DNA from: Colocasia esculenta
Taxonomy: Eukaryota; Streptophyta; Magnoliopsida; Alismatales; Araceae
NCBI GenBank assembly: GCA_014218235.1
Contig: CM024766.1
Location: 51,921,359 to 51,985,358 of the forward strand
Reading direction: 5' to 3'
DNA length: 64,000 bases
The notes under the pieces are model-generated. The model did not search any database. It worked only from the letters and a program-made list of their open reading frames with translations, and was not told the DNA's origin. How positions within the stretch are numbered: the stretch's first letter is position 1; each line of letters begins with the position of its first letter. This document shows positions 23,749 to 34,837 of the stretch, in pieces. The translations under genes were made by a program, and so were the position numbers.

Positions 23749-26700
23749 TTATTGTTCTTGAGGACGAAGAGAAGGATCAAGATAGAAGGCGGGAGACAAA
23801 AAAGAGGCAAACTGTCGGATGACAGGAAGGGCCAATCTTTCCTGCTCTTCAAAAAGTGCTTGAAAGGCTCCAATCGCAATGTTATAGGCGGGTCCCATAG
23901 TGGGGGCCATCCGCTTGAGATGAAGCTTCCACTGCTCAAAAATAAAGTCCCCATATTTATCCATACCTAAATCTAATTTGAAAGAGGAGAATGACCCAAA
24001 GGTGGCAAAGAGGAGAAACTTGTCCATCTTGATAGGATAGAAGATCTGATGAGACCTGAGCTCCTTCGTCAAATCACGAAAAATCTTGAATCTCTCAAGC
24101 CAGATGGCGAATGAATCCCTTGATGAGGTGACGAGAATTGGCGTCCAGAAAGTCACTAGGTGTCAGAGGAGGTAGATTTGCTTGAGCCTGGGAGGTATTC
24201 AGATCAGATAGCTGTTGAGCAGACAAAGGATAGAGCTTGAGCCACTCATCAGAGGTCAGCCGTTCACATTCTGAGAGAATGGGAGCGAGGATACCAGCTG
24301 AAATCTGCTCGTCAAGATAGTGTTTGAACACAAATCTTTGGAAAGAAAGATCACGGCCTTCATAAACATGCAACCTGGCCATGACTCTAGCAGCTCTCTC
24401 AAAGATAAGTGTACCAACCGAGGAATCCATGATCAAAGAGTGGAGCGGTGGAAGGAACACAATGTCTGGGAACTTCAAGGTAGCAAAGTCTACCTGAAGA
24501 GGTTCACAATGAGTGGACTGCAAAGATGTAATGGCTGCACGAAAATGTCCCAACTGAGGTTCATCCAAGCTGTTGACATAGCAGTAATTGCAGAACATCT
24601 GATACTGCCTGATGAACTTGATTTCTTTCTGAATGAAGGGTCCAAACAAGTTCTTGTGATGGATCTGAAACCATTCATACAAAGGGAGAGGGGCTTCCCT
24701 GGGAGGATATCTGGCAGCTTGCACTCTCTTAAATTGGGAGTACAAAGCACTGTTGATCCGAGCCCACTGCTCTTCAGTTTTGGCTTCAGTCATGGAAAAG
24801 ATTTTTGACTGTTGAGCCTTTGAAATAGAAGTGTAAGGGAAAATGGTAGTCAGATGGTGGGAAAGATTTTGTAAAGGTAAACAAAAAATATGAGCAAGAA
24901 CCACCTTTTGAAGGTATTCCTCATAAAGGGGTTTGTGCTTATTTGCAATGGCTAGGGAAAACCACAGAGGTGGATAGCAATGAGCTGAGGAGACAGGAAG
25001 GGTGGAAGTAAGTCTCCTTCGTTTGGAGACAGGGCTGGAAATACCAGTCCTGTGAGAGTGAGTTCCAGTGGCTAGGACAGATTTGAGAATTGCTTCTTCA
25101 AATTCATCCTTGATGCCATGGATCTCGGGTTGGGTGAGTTGGGCACCTTCAGGAATAAGAGTGATGAAAGATGGAGGTGCTGGTGGGTGAATCAAAGAGT
25201 CAGGAGTGATGGTAGAAGGATCATTGGGTCTTGAGGAGGAGGGACCAGATGAGGAGGCTTCAGCTGAAAAAGATCTGGGAAGAATTTCAATGGAGGAGGA
25301 AGGTAAAGGAGTGGTGGAAGAAGTGAAAGGAGTGGGAGAGGAAATTTGTCGTGAACGAGGCCTTTTGGGAACAGGAGGTGCTGGAGGAGCTGTGGATGAG
25401 GAGGGTGAAGAAGGAGGAGCTGGAGTAGGAAGAGTGGAAGGCTCGGGAACAACAGCCTGTGCTTCTCCAATGGCTGCTGAAATCTCCAGGGATGACAGAC
25501 CCTCATCCTGTACTGCTGGCCCTTGATCCTCAGAGGGTATTCCATCTGCCATTGAAACAGAGACATGAGACTCCTCTTCAAGATTCTGCCCTGATGGCCT
25601 TCCAACCACAGTAGGCTGTAGTGAGGCTTCGGTACTGAGAGATGACCCAGATGGCCCTGCATTCTCACCAGATGGTCCGGGTGCTTCTGCTGGCTGTTGA
25701 GTCTGAACTTGGACTGGCACACTGTCTTCTTCTTCTGCGATTACTGGCCCTGATGGCCTGAGAACAGCTTTGGAAACCTCTTGAGTGTCATGAGGTGGAG
25801 AACTTACTGCCTTCAGAATCTCAGAAAGTGTTGCCTTCATGCTGCTCATTTCCTTATTGAACCATTTCAAAGAATGTTGTACGAGTGATACATCATTGGA
25901 AGTAGAGTCCTGTCGAATGATGATAGAACTTACATCTGATTGGACTAAGGATAAGATTTCATTTTGAGCGGCCAATCTTTTTAGAATAGGCTTCAAATTC
26001 AGCTTCGATGATGTCCTTTGCCTTCTGTGAGCGATCTTTTTGCCTTTCCTCCTAGCTGAATCCTGATTGACTGTGGTCTGGTCTTCATGAACAGGGGCAT
26101 CTGTTGTATGCACCCCTTGAGATCCAGAGAGGTCCTCAGTCTCTTGCTCCCCCTGAATGGGAGCATCTTCCATGATCCTGTCTTGCTCCCCCTGAATGGG
26201 AGCATCTACAAAAACTGCGACTCCCGGAGCAGCTGATTGCTCCGTTTCTTCAATGTGGCCTGATGCCACAACTTCTTCTACTGACACTTCACGGGCTTCT
26301 GTAATGACTGGAGGGGTATGGATAGAGTCCAGCACCTCTCTAAGGATAGAGGCTACACTGGAGGAGGGCAGAGGAGTTGTTGCACCTTCCACTGGTTATT
26401 CTGCTGCTGCCAATTCAGATAATGCTGCCAGTTCTGATGGTTCATCATTTGCTACTGATGCTGCTTCTGCTAGCTCTGTTGAGGCTTCGGGCACATCTTC
26501 TTGAACTTCTGGGACATCTTCAATGATGGCCTCTCCTTCTGCTATAGAGGTTTTAGACCAAATTCCATTGACCAATGAAAAACCACTCTTTCTCAGATTC
26601 CTGGACCTAACAGCTTGGCCCATGTTCTCTACTACCGCCCCAGACAAATCAACACCAAAGTGTTTGAATATCTTTGTAAGCAAGTGGGCATAGGGCAACG

Positions 26701-27355
26701 ACACATTAAGCTTACTCCTGGTGTCCCAAATCTGATCTCTGGCAAGTTTCATTCTTTCCATTATCACTGCGGCCATATTTATCTCCTTATTTTGAATGGC
26801 CCAGTACATCATGTCTGAGTCGGCCTTTGTGCAAGATGAAAAAGTTGCACTTCTAGGAACTAAGATTTGACAAACTATGAAATGAAGGAGGCGGTTGAAA
26901 GCATTGAATTGATTAATGTCTAATTTGCCATCCCTCAGTCTGAACCTCGGTCCTACAATACCAAGACCTTTAACTTGGGCGTCCACTGAATGAACCCCAC
27001 TGTGCCCTGAAGTTGTAACTTCAAACAACTCATGCAGCAACTTCCTATCAATCTTAATCTGGATTCCTTTAACATTCGAAACTAGGGACCCATCATCCTG
27101 AGTCTTCAAGCAGACAAAAAAGGCCTTCACGAGGTCTGGGTAACTTACCTCAGAGAAGGTTGAAACACTTATCCACTGCATCCTTGTCATAGCTTCAACA
27201 ATGCTATGCATTCCATTCTTTTCGAGATCAGCTACATCCACTGCCTTGTTCCCACAAACTTTTGTTTTCACAAACTGGAGCCTTTCTTGCTGCTCACGAG
27301 TCAAGAACTCAGCGCTGTAGCCACCCAAGCTTCCGGAAAAGGATGAGGCGGCCAT
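23749..27355 (-). pseudogene. Element B ORF3: best-preserved copy of the post-pol protein
   Basis: About 1200 codons from the ATG of MAASSFSGSL at 27353-27355. The N-terminal domain (about residues 10-260) resembles the 'putative plant transposon protein' family. Then come an acidic region with repeated DAPIQGEQ, a predicted coiled coil (LAAQNEILSLVQSDVSSI), an APGPSGENAGPSG linker, a Pro/Ser-rich stretch, the basic motif SKRRR, and a C-terminal domain with VDFATLKFPDIVFLPPLH and LIFERAARVMAR. It ends FYLDPSLRPQEQ-stop. Lesions are a TAA at 26396-26398 and a frameshift near 24110. There is no signal peptide or membrane segment. Sirevirus third ORFs are often called envelope-like; the sequence here suggests a nuclear or nucleic-acid role instead. 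Function unknown. Confidence 0.85.
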
Positions 27356-27732
27356 GGAATCGAGTGTGGAGAGTTTCTGGAGGATTGAGAAGGAAGGAGG
27401 AGAGAGATTCCTCAAGAAATTTCACGGGAAGGGAGCAAATTTTCAAAGGGTCGAGAGTCGTTGTTGAAGAGGTTAGGGCATCGGCTTGCACAAGCAGATA
27501 AAGAGGGAAAGGGTTGAAGATGGGAGATGAATCGTTATCGCATTTAATTTTTAGAATAAATAATGGGTGGAAAGTGAGGCGCCAAACGACGGAGGAAAAC
27601 GACAAACGGTGTTGACTATTCAAACCGACTTCAATGAAAGAGTGGTTACAAAGGATAATTTGAATTTCTTTTGCTTAAAACAAAAAAAGCTTAAATCTGA
27701 AAATTGATGTACCAGCTGTAAGCAAACCTTTA
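27356..27732 (-). other. Spacer between pol and ORF3 in element B
   Basis: About 375 bp without a conserved frame, equivalent to the spacers in A and C. Short ORFs in it are not shared between copies. Confidence 0.6.
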
Positions 27733-30700
27733 TCACAAATTGCACATGCCTAATTCCCTTCTAAGAGATGTGAATCTCTCTTCAGGTAAGGCTTTTGTGA
27801 AAATGTCTGCTAATTGGCCATTTGTATCAATAAAAGATATTTCAATATTTCCATTTGCAACATGATCACGAATAAAATGATATCTAACCTCAATATGTTT
27901 GGTCCTTGAGTGCTGAACTGAATTCTTGGTGAGATTTATGGCACTGGTGTTGTCACACAGCAGTGGGATGGATTTAATGTTTAATCCGAAGTCTTCAAGT
28001 TGTTGCTTTATCCATAAGAGCTGTGTACAGCAATTTCCAGCAGCTACGTACTCATCTTCAGCAGTGGATAGTGCTACTGAATTTTGTTTCTTTGAAGACC
28101 AAGATATTAAACATCCTGCAAGAAATTGACAACCACCACTGGTGCTCTTTCTATCTAATTTGCATCCAGCATAATCAGCATCAGAGTAACCTACTAAGTT
28201 AATTTCACAAAGTTTTGGATACCATAGACCTAAGTCATGAGATCTTGCTAAATATCTAAATATTCTTTTTACGGAAATTAAATGTGATTCTTTAGGATCA
28301 ACTTGATATCTAGCGCACATGCATACACTAAATAGTATATCTGGTCTACTAGCTGTTAAATAAAGTAGTGAACCAATCATACCTCTATATATCTTTTGAT
28401 CTACTTTCTTACCATATCTGTCACTGTCCATCCTTGTTGATGTGCTCATTGGTGTTGACAGTGGCTTGGTATTTTCGAATCCAAATTTCTTTAACAGCTC
28501 TTTGGTGTACTTGGCTTGACAGATGTGAGTTCATTCCTTTCCTTATTTGATTTGTAATCCAAGGAAGTAATTAAGTTCTCCCATCATACTCATTTCAAAT
28601 TCTCCCTGCATTAGCTTTTCAAAGTACTTGCAAAGAGATTCATCAGTAGAACAAAAAATGATATCATCTACATAGATTTGAACTAATAGGATGTGTTTGA
28701 CCTTTGACTTTATAAAAAGAGTGCTATCTACCTGACCTCTACTGAAACCATGGTTTAAAAGAAAAGAACTAAGCCTTTCATACCAGGCTCTAGGTGCTTG
28801 CTTTAAACCATATAAAGCCTTGTGAAGTTTGAAAACATGATTGGGAAATTCCGTGTCATCGAAACCCGGAGGTTGTTCCACATAAACTTCCTCTTTAATG
28901 AAACCATTCAAAAATGTAGATTTAACATCCATTTGAAATAGTGTTAAATTCAAGGCAGATGCATATGCAAGTAATATTCTAATGGCTTCAAGTCTGGCTA
29001 CAGGTGTATAGGTTTCATCGAAATCTATGCCTTCCTCTTGAGAGTAGCCTTGAGCTACCAATCTGGCCTTGTTTCTTAAAATTGCACCAGTTTCATCCAG
29101 TTTATTTCTGAACACCCATTTGGTGCCAATGACTGGATGGTCTGATGGTCTAGGAACAAGTGACCATACTTGGTTTCTCTTGAATTGATTTAATTCATCT
29201 TGCATGGCTACTATCCAAGATTCATCAGAAAGAGCTTCATTGACTGTCCTAGGCTCTATCTGAGAAACAAAAGCTAGGTAATCACAAGGAATAACATTAC
29301 CTCTTGTTCTTACCCCTATGGATGGATCACCAATAATAATCTCAAGTGGGTTATCTTTCTTGTATCTCCACTCCTTTGGAAGGTTTTTATGAGTAACTTC
29401 TTCTTGTTGTAATTCTTCTAGAGGTGGATCATCCTTGTCCTCAATTGATGTATCTTTTAGTTTCTTGGACAGTTCATCTGCATCATCATTGTCACTATCT
29501 ACTTCCTTTCTTAAGGAAGGGTTAGTTTCATCAAAAATAATATGTACAGACTGTTCAATCAATAAAGTACGTTTGTTGAATACTCTATAGCCTTTAGGTT
29601 TAGAGGTGTACCCCATAAAGATGCCTTCATCTGACTTGGCATCCAACTTACCAATGTCCCTTTTTCCATTGTTGTGAATGAAGCAGGAGCAGCCAAATGT
29701 TCTGAAATGGCTGATCTTTGGTTCCTTCCTTTGAACAGTTCGTATGCAGTTTTCTTCAGGATTGGCCTGATCATTACTCGGTTGACAATGTAGCTTGCTG
29801 TGTTGACTGCTTCAGCCCAGAAGTATCTTGGCAGATCATATTCTGAGAGCATAGTTCTTGCCATATCCAATAGGGTTCTGTTCTTTCTCTCAGCAATACC
29901 ATTTTGCTGTGGTGTTCTTGGTGCTGAGAAATTATGCTCAATTCCTTGATCATCACAGAATCTAGCAAACCTTTCATTTTGAAATTCGCCACCATGATCT
30001 GATCGAATAGACACAATGCTGAAATTCTGATCTTTCTGCACCTTCTTGCTGAAACTGACAAATTTTTCAAAGGTGTCATCTTTATGCTCTAGGAATGATA
30101 CCCATGTATATCTTGAATAGTCATCAACTATGACAAATCCAAAATTCTTTCCTCCAAGACTGGTAGTCCTCATTGGCCCAAATAGATCCATATGAAGGAG
30201 TTCTAAGGGTTTTGAGGTGGTCACTACTATTTTTGACTTGAAGGAGCCTTTAGTGTGCTTTCCTTTAGCACAGGCTCTACAGACACCTTCCAACTTTCCA
30301 CTGACTTTTGGCAGACCTTCCACAAGATTTTTCTTCAGCAATTTCCTCATGCCATCTATGCTGCAATGTCCAAGTCGTCTGTGCCATAATTTTGTAGACT
30401 TGTCTTTACTTACTGCCAGACAAACATTTTGCTCTTTGAGTTCCTCAAGGTAGAGCACATACAAATTCTTTTCTCTATTTGCTTCAAAGATGACTGCTCC
30501 ATCTTTCACTATGCTGCACTTGGACTCTTGAAATTTGATCTGATGGCCTCTGTCACACAGCTGGCTGATGCTAATGAGATTGTGTTTCAGTCCCTTGACT
30601 AATAACACATCTTCTATGACTGTTTTTCCTTTGTTATTTACAGAGCCACTGCCTATCACTGTTCCTTTCCCATTATCTCCATAAGTGACTGTTCCTTCTT

Positions 30701-30840
30701 CAGCTTGGAGATGAGAGAATAACTTCTAGTTTCCTGACATGTGTCTTGAGCACCCACTATCTAAATACCATTTGAATGCTCGTGAGATGTCCTGAAATAA
30801 AAACATCAAGTTTTAGGTACCCAAATTCTTTTGGGTCCTG
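27733..30840 (-). pseudogene. Element B pol (protease, integrase, RT, RNase H)
   Basis: The protease DSGCS motif lies near 30745-30760, followed by an early TAG. GAG-pre-integrase has HRRLGHCS (about 30370), and integrase has DLFGP, RSDHGGEF and PQQNGIAERKNR. After a single-base deletion near 29722 the frame resumes with the integrase C-terminus, RT with KARLVAQGYSQEEGIDFDET and YVDDIIF (about 28650-28670), two stops at the RT/RNase H junction (near 28527-28545, CAA-to-TAA and GGA-to-TGA), and RNase H with ADYAGCK and YVAAGNCCTQ, ending MCNL-TGA-type at 27733. Apart from these lesions the domains are intact. Confidence 0.92.
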
Positions 30841-30947
30841 ATGGGTTAGTATCATTGATTTTGCCTTTTATAATCCAAATTTTATGTCTTGTTGGGCATG
30901 TAGTTATAATATGTCCTAACTTATTGTAGTGACTACAGCAGGATAAC

Positions 30948-32576
30948 TTAGTTACTTTTTATATATTTGAAATCAGCTTTGTATGCTATATCTTGTTCAG
31001 GTACGAATTTTGGTGTTGGGTATGTTGTAGGATAAACTATGGTTTCTTCATTATCTGGGGGTGTATATCCTAATCCATTTTTCCTCTTTCCTGATCTTCT
31101 AGCACCTTTTAATATTAGAGAGTTTTTGCCATTAGTAAATTTCTCTAGTGTGCTTGATAGTTTATCATTTTCTTCATTTAAGTTTTTAATTTCTTTTCTT
31201 AATTCATCTGTACTTTTCTGTTTTTCCAATTTTGTTATTTGTTCATTCTTAGCTTTTAGGTCTTCACATAACAATTCATTTCTTCTTTTAAATTCAGTTA
31301 TTTGTTTATCTAATTCTTCATTTTCTGTTTTTAAATCAGAATTAGTGTTTTCTAAACATGTGTTATTTTTCTTACTTGCTTTTAATAGTTTAGTTACTTC
31401 TTTGTACTTATTATACAATTCATTGAATGCTTCTTCTAAGTTATCTGAATCAGAATCATTACATGAGTCGAAGGAGGAGTCAGAGGTTACCTTTTCATCA
31501 ACATTTGCCATGAGGGCCAAGTTGGCTTCTTCTTTGTCGCTGCATGAGCTTGACTCAGTGTCTGAGTCACTACTGTTTTCCCATGCTGCTGTCATTGCCT
31601 TCTTCTTGTACTTTTTGAACTTCTTGGAGCTCTCTTTCTTCCTGAAATCTGGTTTCTTGAATTTAGGACAATCAGCTTTGATGTGTCCAGGTTTTTTACA
31701 TTCGTAGCAGATGGTTTCTCCTTTCTTCATTTCTTTACCATATGATCTTTTCAGGTCCTTGTTTTTCTTAAAGTGCCTTCTGCCGGATTAAAATTTTTTC
31801 TTCTTGGCCAAGATCCGTTGCAGTCTCCTAGAGAGCATTGCTTCTTCATTTTCACTGTCCTCATCGCTTTCATTTTCACTTGAGCTGGCTTCTGGTGAGT
31901 CTTCTTCTGCTTTCAAGGCATTTGAGTGCTTCTTTCTACTAGATGACTCTCCTAGCCTTTCCATGTTGATCTCATGGGCCATAAGGGACCCAATGAGCTT
32001 TTCCACTGACATTCTTTTCAAGTCATTAGCTTCTTCTATAGTTGTGACTTTAGGTGCCCAAGAGGATGGCAGGGATCTGAGAATTTTCCTTACTATATCT
32101 GCAGTCTCATATATCTTCCCTAGACTGGCTAAACCATTGGTGATATCAGTGAATCGGCTAAACATTTGAGTGATTGACTCACCTGACTGCATCTGAAATC
32201 TTTCATACTGAGTGACAAGAATGTCGATTCTTGTCTCCTTTACCTTGTCTGTACCTTCATAAGTAATCCTGAGCTTTTCCCACATTTCCATTGAGGATTT
32301 GCAGGCTGAAACTCGGTTGAATTCCTTCTTACTTAGATCACAACACAGGATGCTCTTTGCTTTGCAATTCAGGGAAATCTTCTTCCTGTCATCATCTGTC
32401 CATTGTGCTTTCTCATTTGTGACTAACAGATCACCTTCTTCTACTATGGACCAAATTTGATAGTCATGCCCTTGTAGAAAGTATTCCATTCTGGTCTTCC
32501 AGTAAGGATAATCTTCACCATCGAAGAGAGGAGGTCGGTTGACAGACTGACCTTCAAAGTTACTTTGGGCTGCCAT
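30948..32576 (-). pseudogene. Element B Gag
   Basis: It starts at MAAQSNFEGQ (ATG 32574-32576). The N-terminal half (residues 1-262) is a copia Gag of the UBN2/DUF4219 type with PPLFDGEDYPYWKTRMEYFL. The same frame continues after a TAA (31788-31790) into the CCHC knuckle CYECKKPGHIKADC, an acidic Ser-rich region and a long coiled coil (about 31000-31450) rich in Glu/Lys/Asn. It ends KADFKYIKSN. Gag forms the particle and packages the RNA. The TAA sits where C has a Leu codon, so it is probably a point nonsense mutation. A second CCHC-like segment lies out of frame downstream near 30900. Confidence 0.9.
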
Positions 32577-32625
32577 GGATCTTTACTCTTCAGATCGTTG
32601 GATCCTTTCTTTGTCGAAGAGACTA

Positions 32626-32637
32626 GCTTTGATACCA
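32626..32637 (-). other. Primer-binding site of element B
   Basis: TGGTATCAAAGC in element sense, two bases inside the LTR. It differs by one base from the usual TGGTATCAGAGC. Confidence 0.85.
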
Positions 32638-32639
32638 CT

Positions 32640-34837
32640 TGTTGCCCAGTTGACGAGCCCAGAGGGGGGGGGGGTGAATGGGTCTTTAAAAAATTAATCT
32701 AGAAGATACCTGTAACCAAAAACATTCACACAAACGTTCTTCGAAGTAGGTTAATGACTGTTAGTTTAAATATCAAACGCACAAAGAAGATTATCACATA
32801 ACACAAGGTTTATCCTGGTTCGGACCTCCTTTCCTTAGGAGTCCTACGTCCAGTCCCTAAGCAACAACTCAGGATTTCACTATCAAGGGTACTATCCCCC
32901 TCACGAATCCTTACACCCAGCCACAACCGGTCTTCCTTCAACCTGAAAGGGAAAGACACCCTGGATACCACCAGGTCTTCCTTCACACCCGAAGGGAACA
33001 ACACCCTGGATACCACCAGGTCTTCCTTCACAACCGAAGGGAATAACACCCTGGATACCACCAGGTCTTCCTTCACAACCGAAGGGAACAACACAAAGAG
33101 CATAAAATGAAATTCAAGCCCATAGATCAAGCTTTTGACAAGCAAGGATCTGAAGCAACTAGAACTGAGAGGAAGAAGGTTAAGCTAAGCACACTCTCAG
33201 AACTACACAGGCTCTCGCAAGATTTTCACAAACTAGTGGAGAGCAAAAGAGCAAAAACTAAGAGGAATGAAGTTCTTTGCTCTAGACTTCCTTCAGAAGA
33301 ATTTGAATGCTTGAAAATATTCGTTGTTATTTCTTCTGTTCTTCTGACTTGTATTTATATCTTCAATTTGAAATCTAGACGTTGAAGAGTCCGTTGTCTC
33401 TCTTTTGAGTAGTCGTTACACTGAATGACATCTGGAGTCTTGGAAGCTTCCTGTCAACGGTCTTTTGATTACTTGAGCACGCAAAGAGATGAGATCATCA
33501 AAGATATCCATTGGCTTCTATTTGTTTAACGTTGTACCATGAAGCTAGTTCAGAAGTCTGCACAGATGTCAATCTCAAATAGCAGACAGATAAGCTGTCT
33601 CTGATGTCAGTCAACGTCAGTAGCAATAGACATGAAAATAGTAATGCTAAATAGCTTAAGTCTAAAGGACGTTATCAGAGTAGGCATGATAAAGGATGAT
33701 ATGGTCTGCATGCATGCAGAGATATGTTCAGATCTCATAAATGCAAGAGCGTCAGAGAGATGTCTACGTGGACTTTGACTAGTCAATGCTTTTAAGATGA
33801 ATAAGATATCAAGATATGAAATCGATGACTATATGACTTATGAAATCGTTATGAGTCATAGCAAATCGTTAAGTGACAGAAGATATATTATGAACAATTT
33901 TCACAAAGCAAATCGTTATGAACACTTATCAAGTCGTTATAGAGAGCAAGTCGTTACGAGTTCTAAAGAAATCATTATGATAACTTATGAAATCGTTGTG
34001 CAAGAAAAATCGTTATAAGCATCAAGGAAATCGATGTGATTACTTACCAAATCGTTGTGGTAAGCAAATCGTTATGAACAATGCAGAAATCGTTATGAAC
34101 AATACAGAAATCGTTATGAGTTCTATAGAAATCGATGTGATCACTTACCAAATCGTTGTGGTAAGCAAATCGTTATGAACAATACATAAATCGTTATGAA
34201 CAATACATAAATCGTTATGAGTTCTATAGAAATCGATGTGATCACTTAGGAAATCGTTGTGACGAGCAAATCGTTACGAGGTCTTAAGAAATCGTTATGA
34301 CAACTTAAGAAATCGTTATAGCGAGCAAGCCGTTGCGGGTTCTAAAGAAATCGTTATGATAACTTATGAAGTCGTTATAGCGAGCAAGTCGTTGCGGGTT
34401 CTAAAGAAATCGTTATGACAACTTAAGAAATCGTTACGACGATCAAATCGTTGCGCGGTCTTAAGGAATCGTTACGATGACTTACAGAATCGTTATGAGA
34501 TCGACTTGTTTAAACAACATGACTTTTCAGTCTTTATCAGAAAATCGTTGTGATTACTTATAGAATCGTTACGGCATCGATTTGTTTGAAACAACATGCC
34601 TTTTTTGGCCAGAAGGGAAATCGTTATGATAATTCTACTGAAATCGATATGGACTTATAGAAATATCATGTTGAAGAGATTAAGGCTTCAGAAAAGTAAT
34701 GCATACCTTTATTGGCTTGTTTGACCTTGGTATTTTTCCTGTACTTAGGACTTATGAATTATTCATTAGTTATAATTGATAAACTCTTGTTTGGTTTTGT
34801 TAATCATCAAAATATATAGATAACAGACTGATCATCA
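32640..34837 (-). repeat. Element B 5' LTR (2198 bp)
   Basis: It matches 21384-23578 throughout. It contains stem-loops (32933-33088), a TATA region near 33350 and the word array (33810-34650). The right flank CAGGT resumes ORF3 of C. Confidence 0.95.
33810..34650 (-). repeat. AAATCGTTATGA word array in 5' LTR B
   Basis: Second copy of the array at 22550-23400, with the same 21/17-bp steps and only scattered transitions, several of which hit the CG in the word. Confidence 0.88.

Larger units (their letters stand above)
21384..34837 (-). mobile_element. Element B: near-complete Sirevirus-type Ty1/copia with ORF3
   Basis: A 13.45-kb element on the minus strand: 5' LTR 32640-34837, primer-binding site, gag, pol, ORF3, duplicated polypurine tract, 3' LTR 21384-23578. 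The flanks TAGGT (left, 21379-21383) and CAGGT (right, 34838-34842) are a 5-bp duplication with one mismatch. LTRs differ by roughly 1-1.5% by eye. It inserted into ORF3 of C in the same orientation. It is the best reference copy of the A/B family in this window, with few coding lesions. Confidence 0.95.

Noticed and set aside
30780..30840. Possible intron between B gag and pol (TTTTATTTCAG before the protease)
   Set aside because: Only a polypyrimidine-CAG is visible; no convincing donor, and C lacks the same arrangement. Stops here are as likely decay or a normal gag-pol frame change.
31039..31707. A 222-codon + strand frame over B gag
   Set aside because: It is the antisense of the low-complexity acidic coiled-coil part of Gag; Ser/Leu-rich by composition only.
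32810..33145. A 15-residue peptide repeat on the minus strand of LTR B
   Set aside because: It results from the 45-bp stem-loop unit being a multiple of three; start and stop are not conserved in A.
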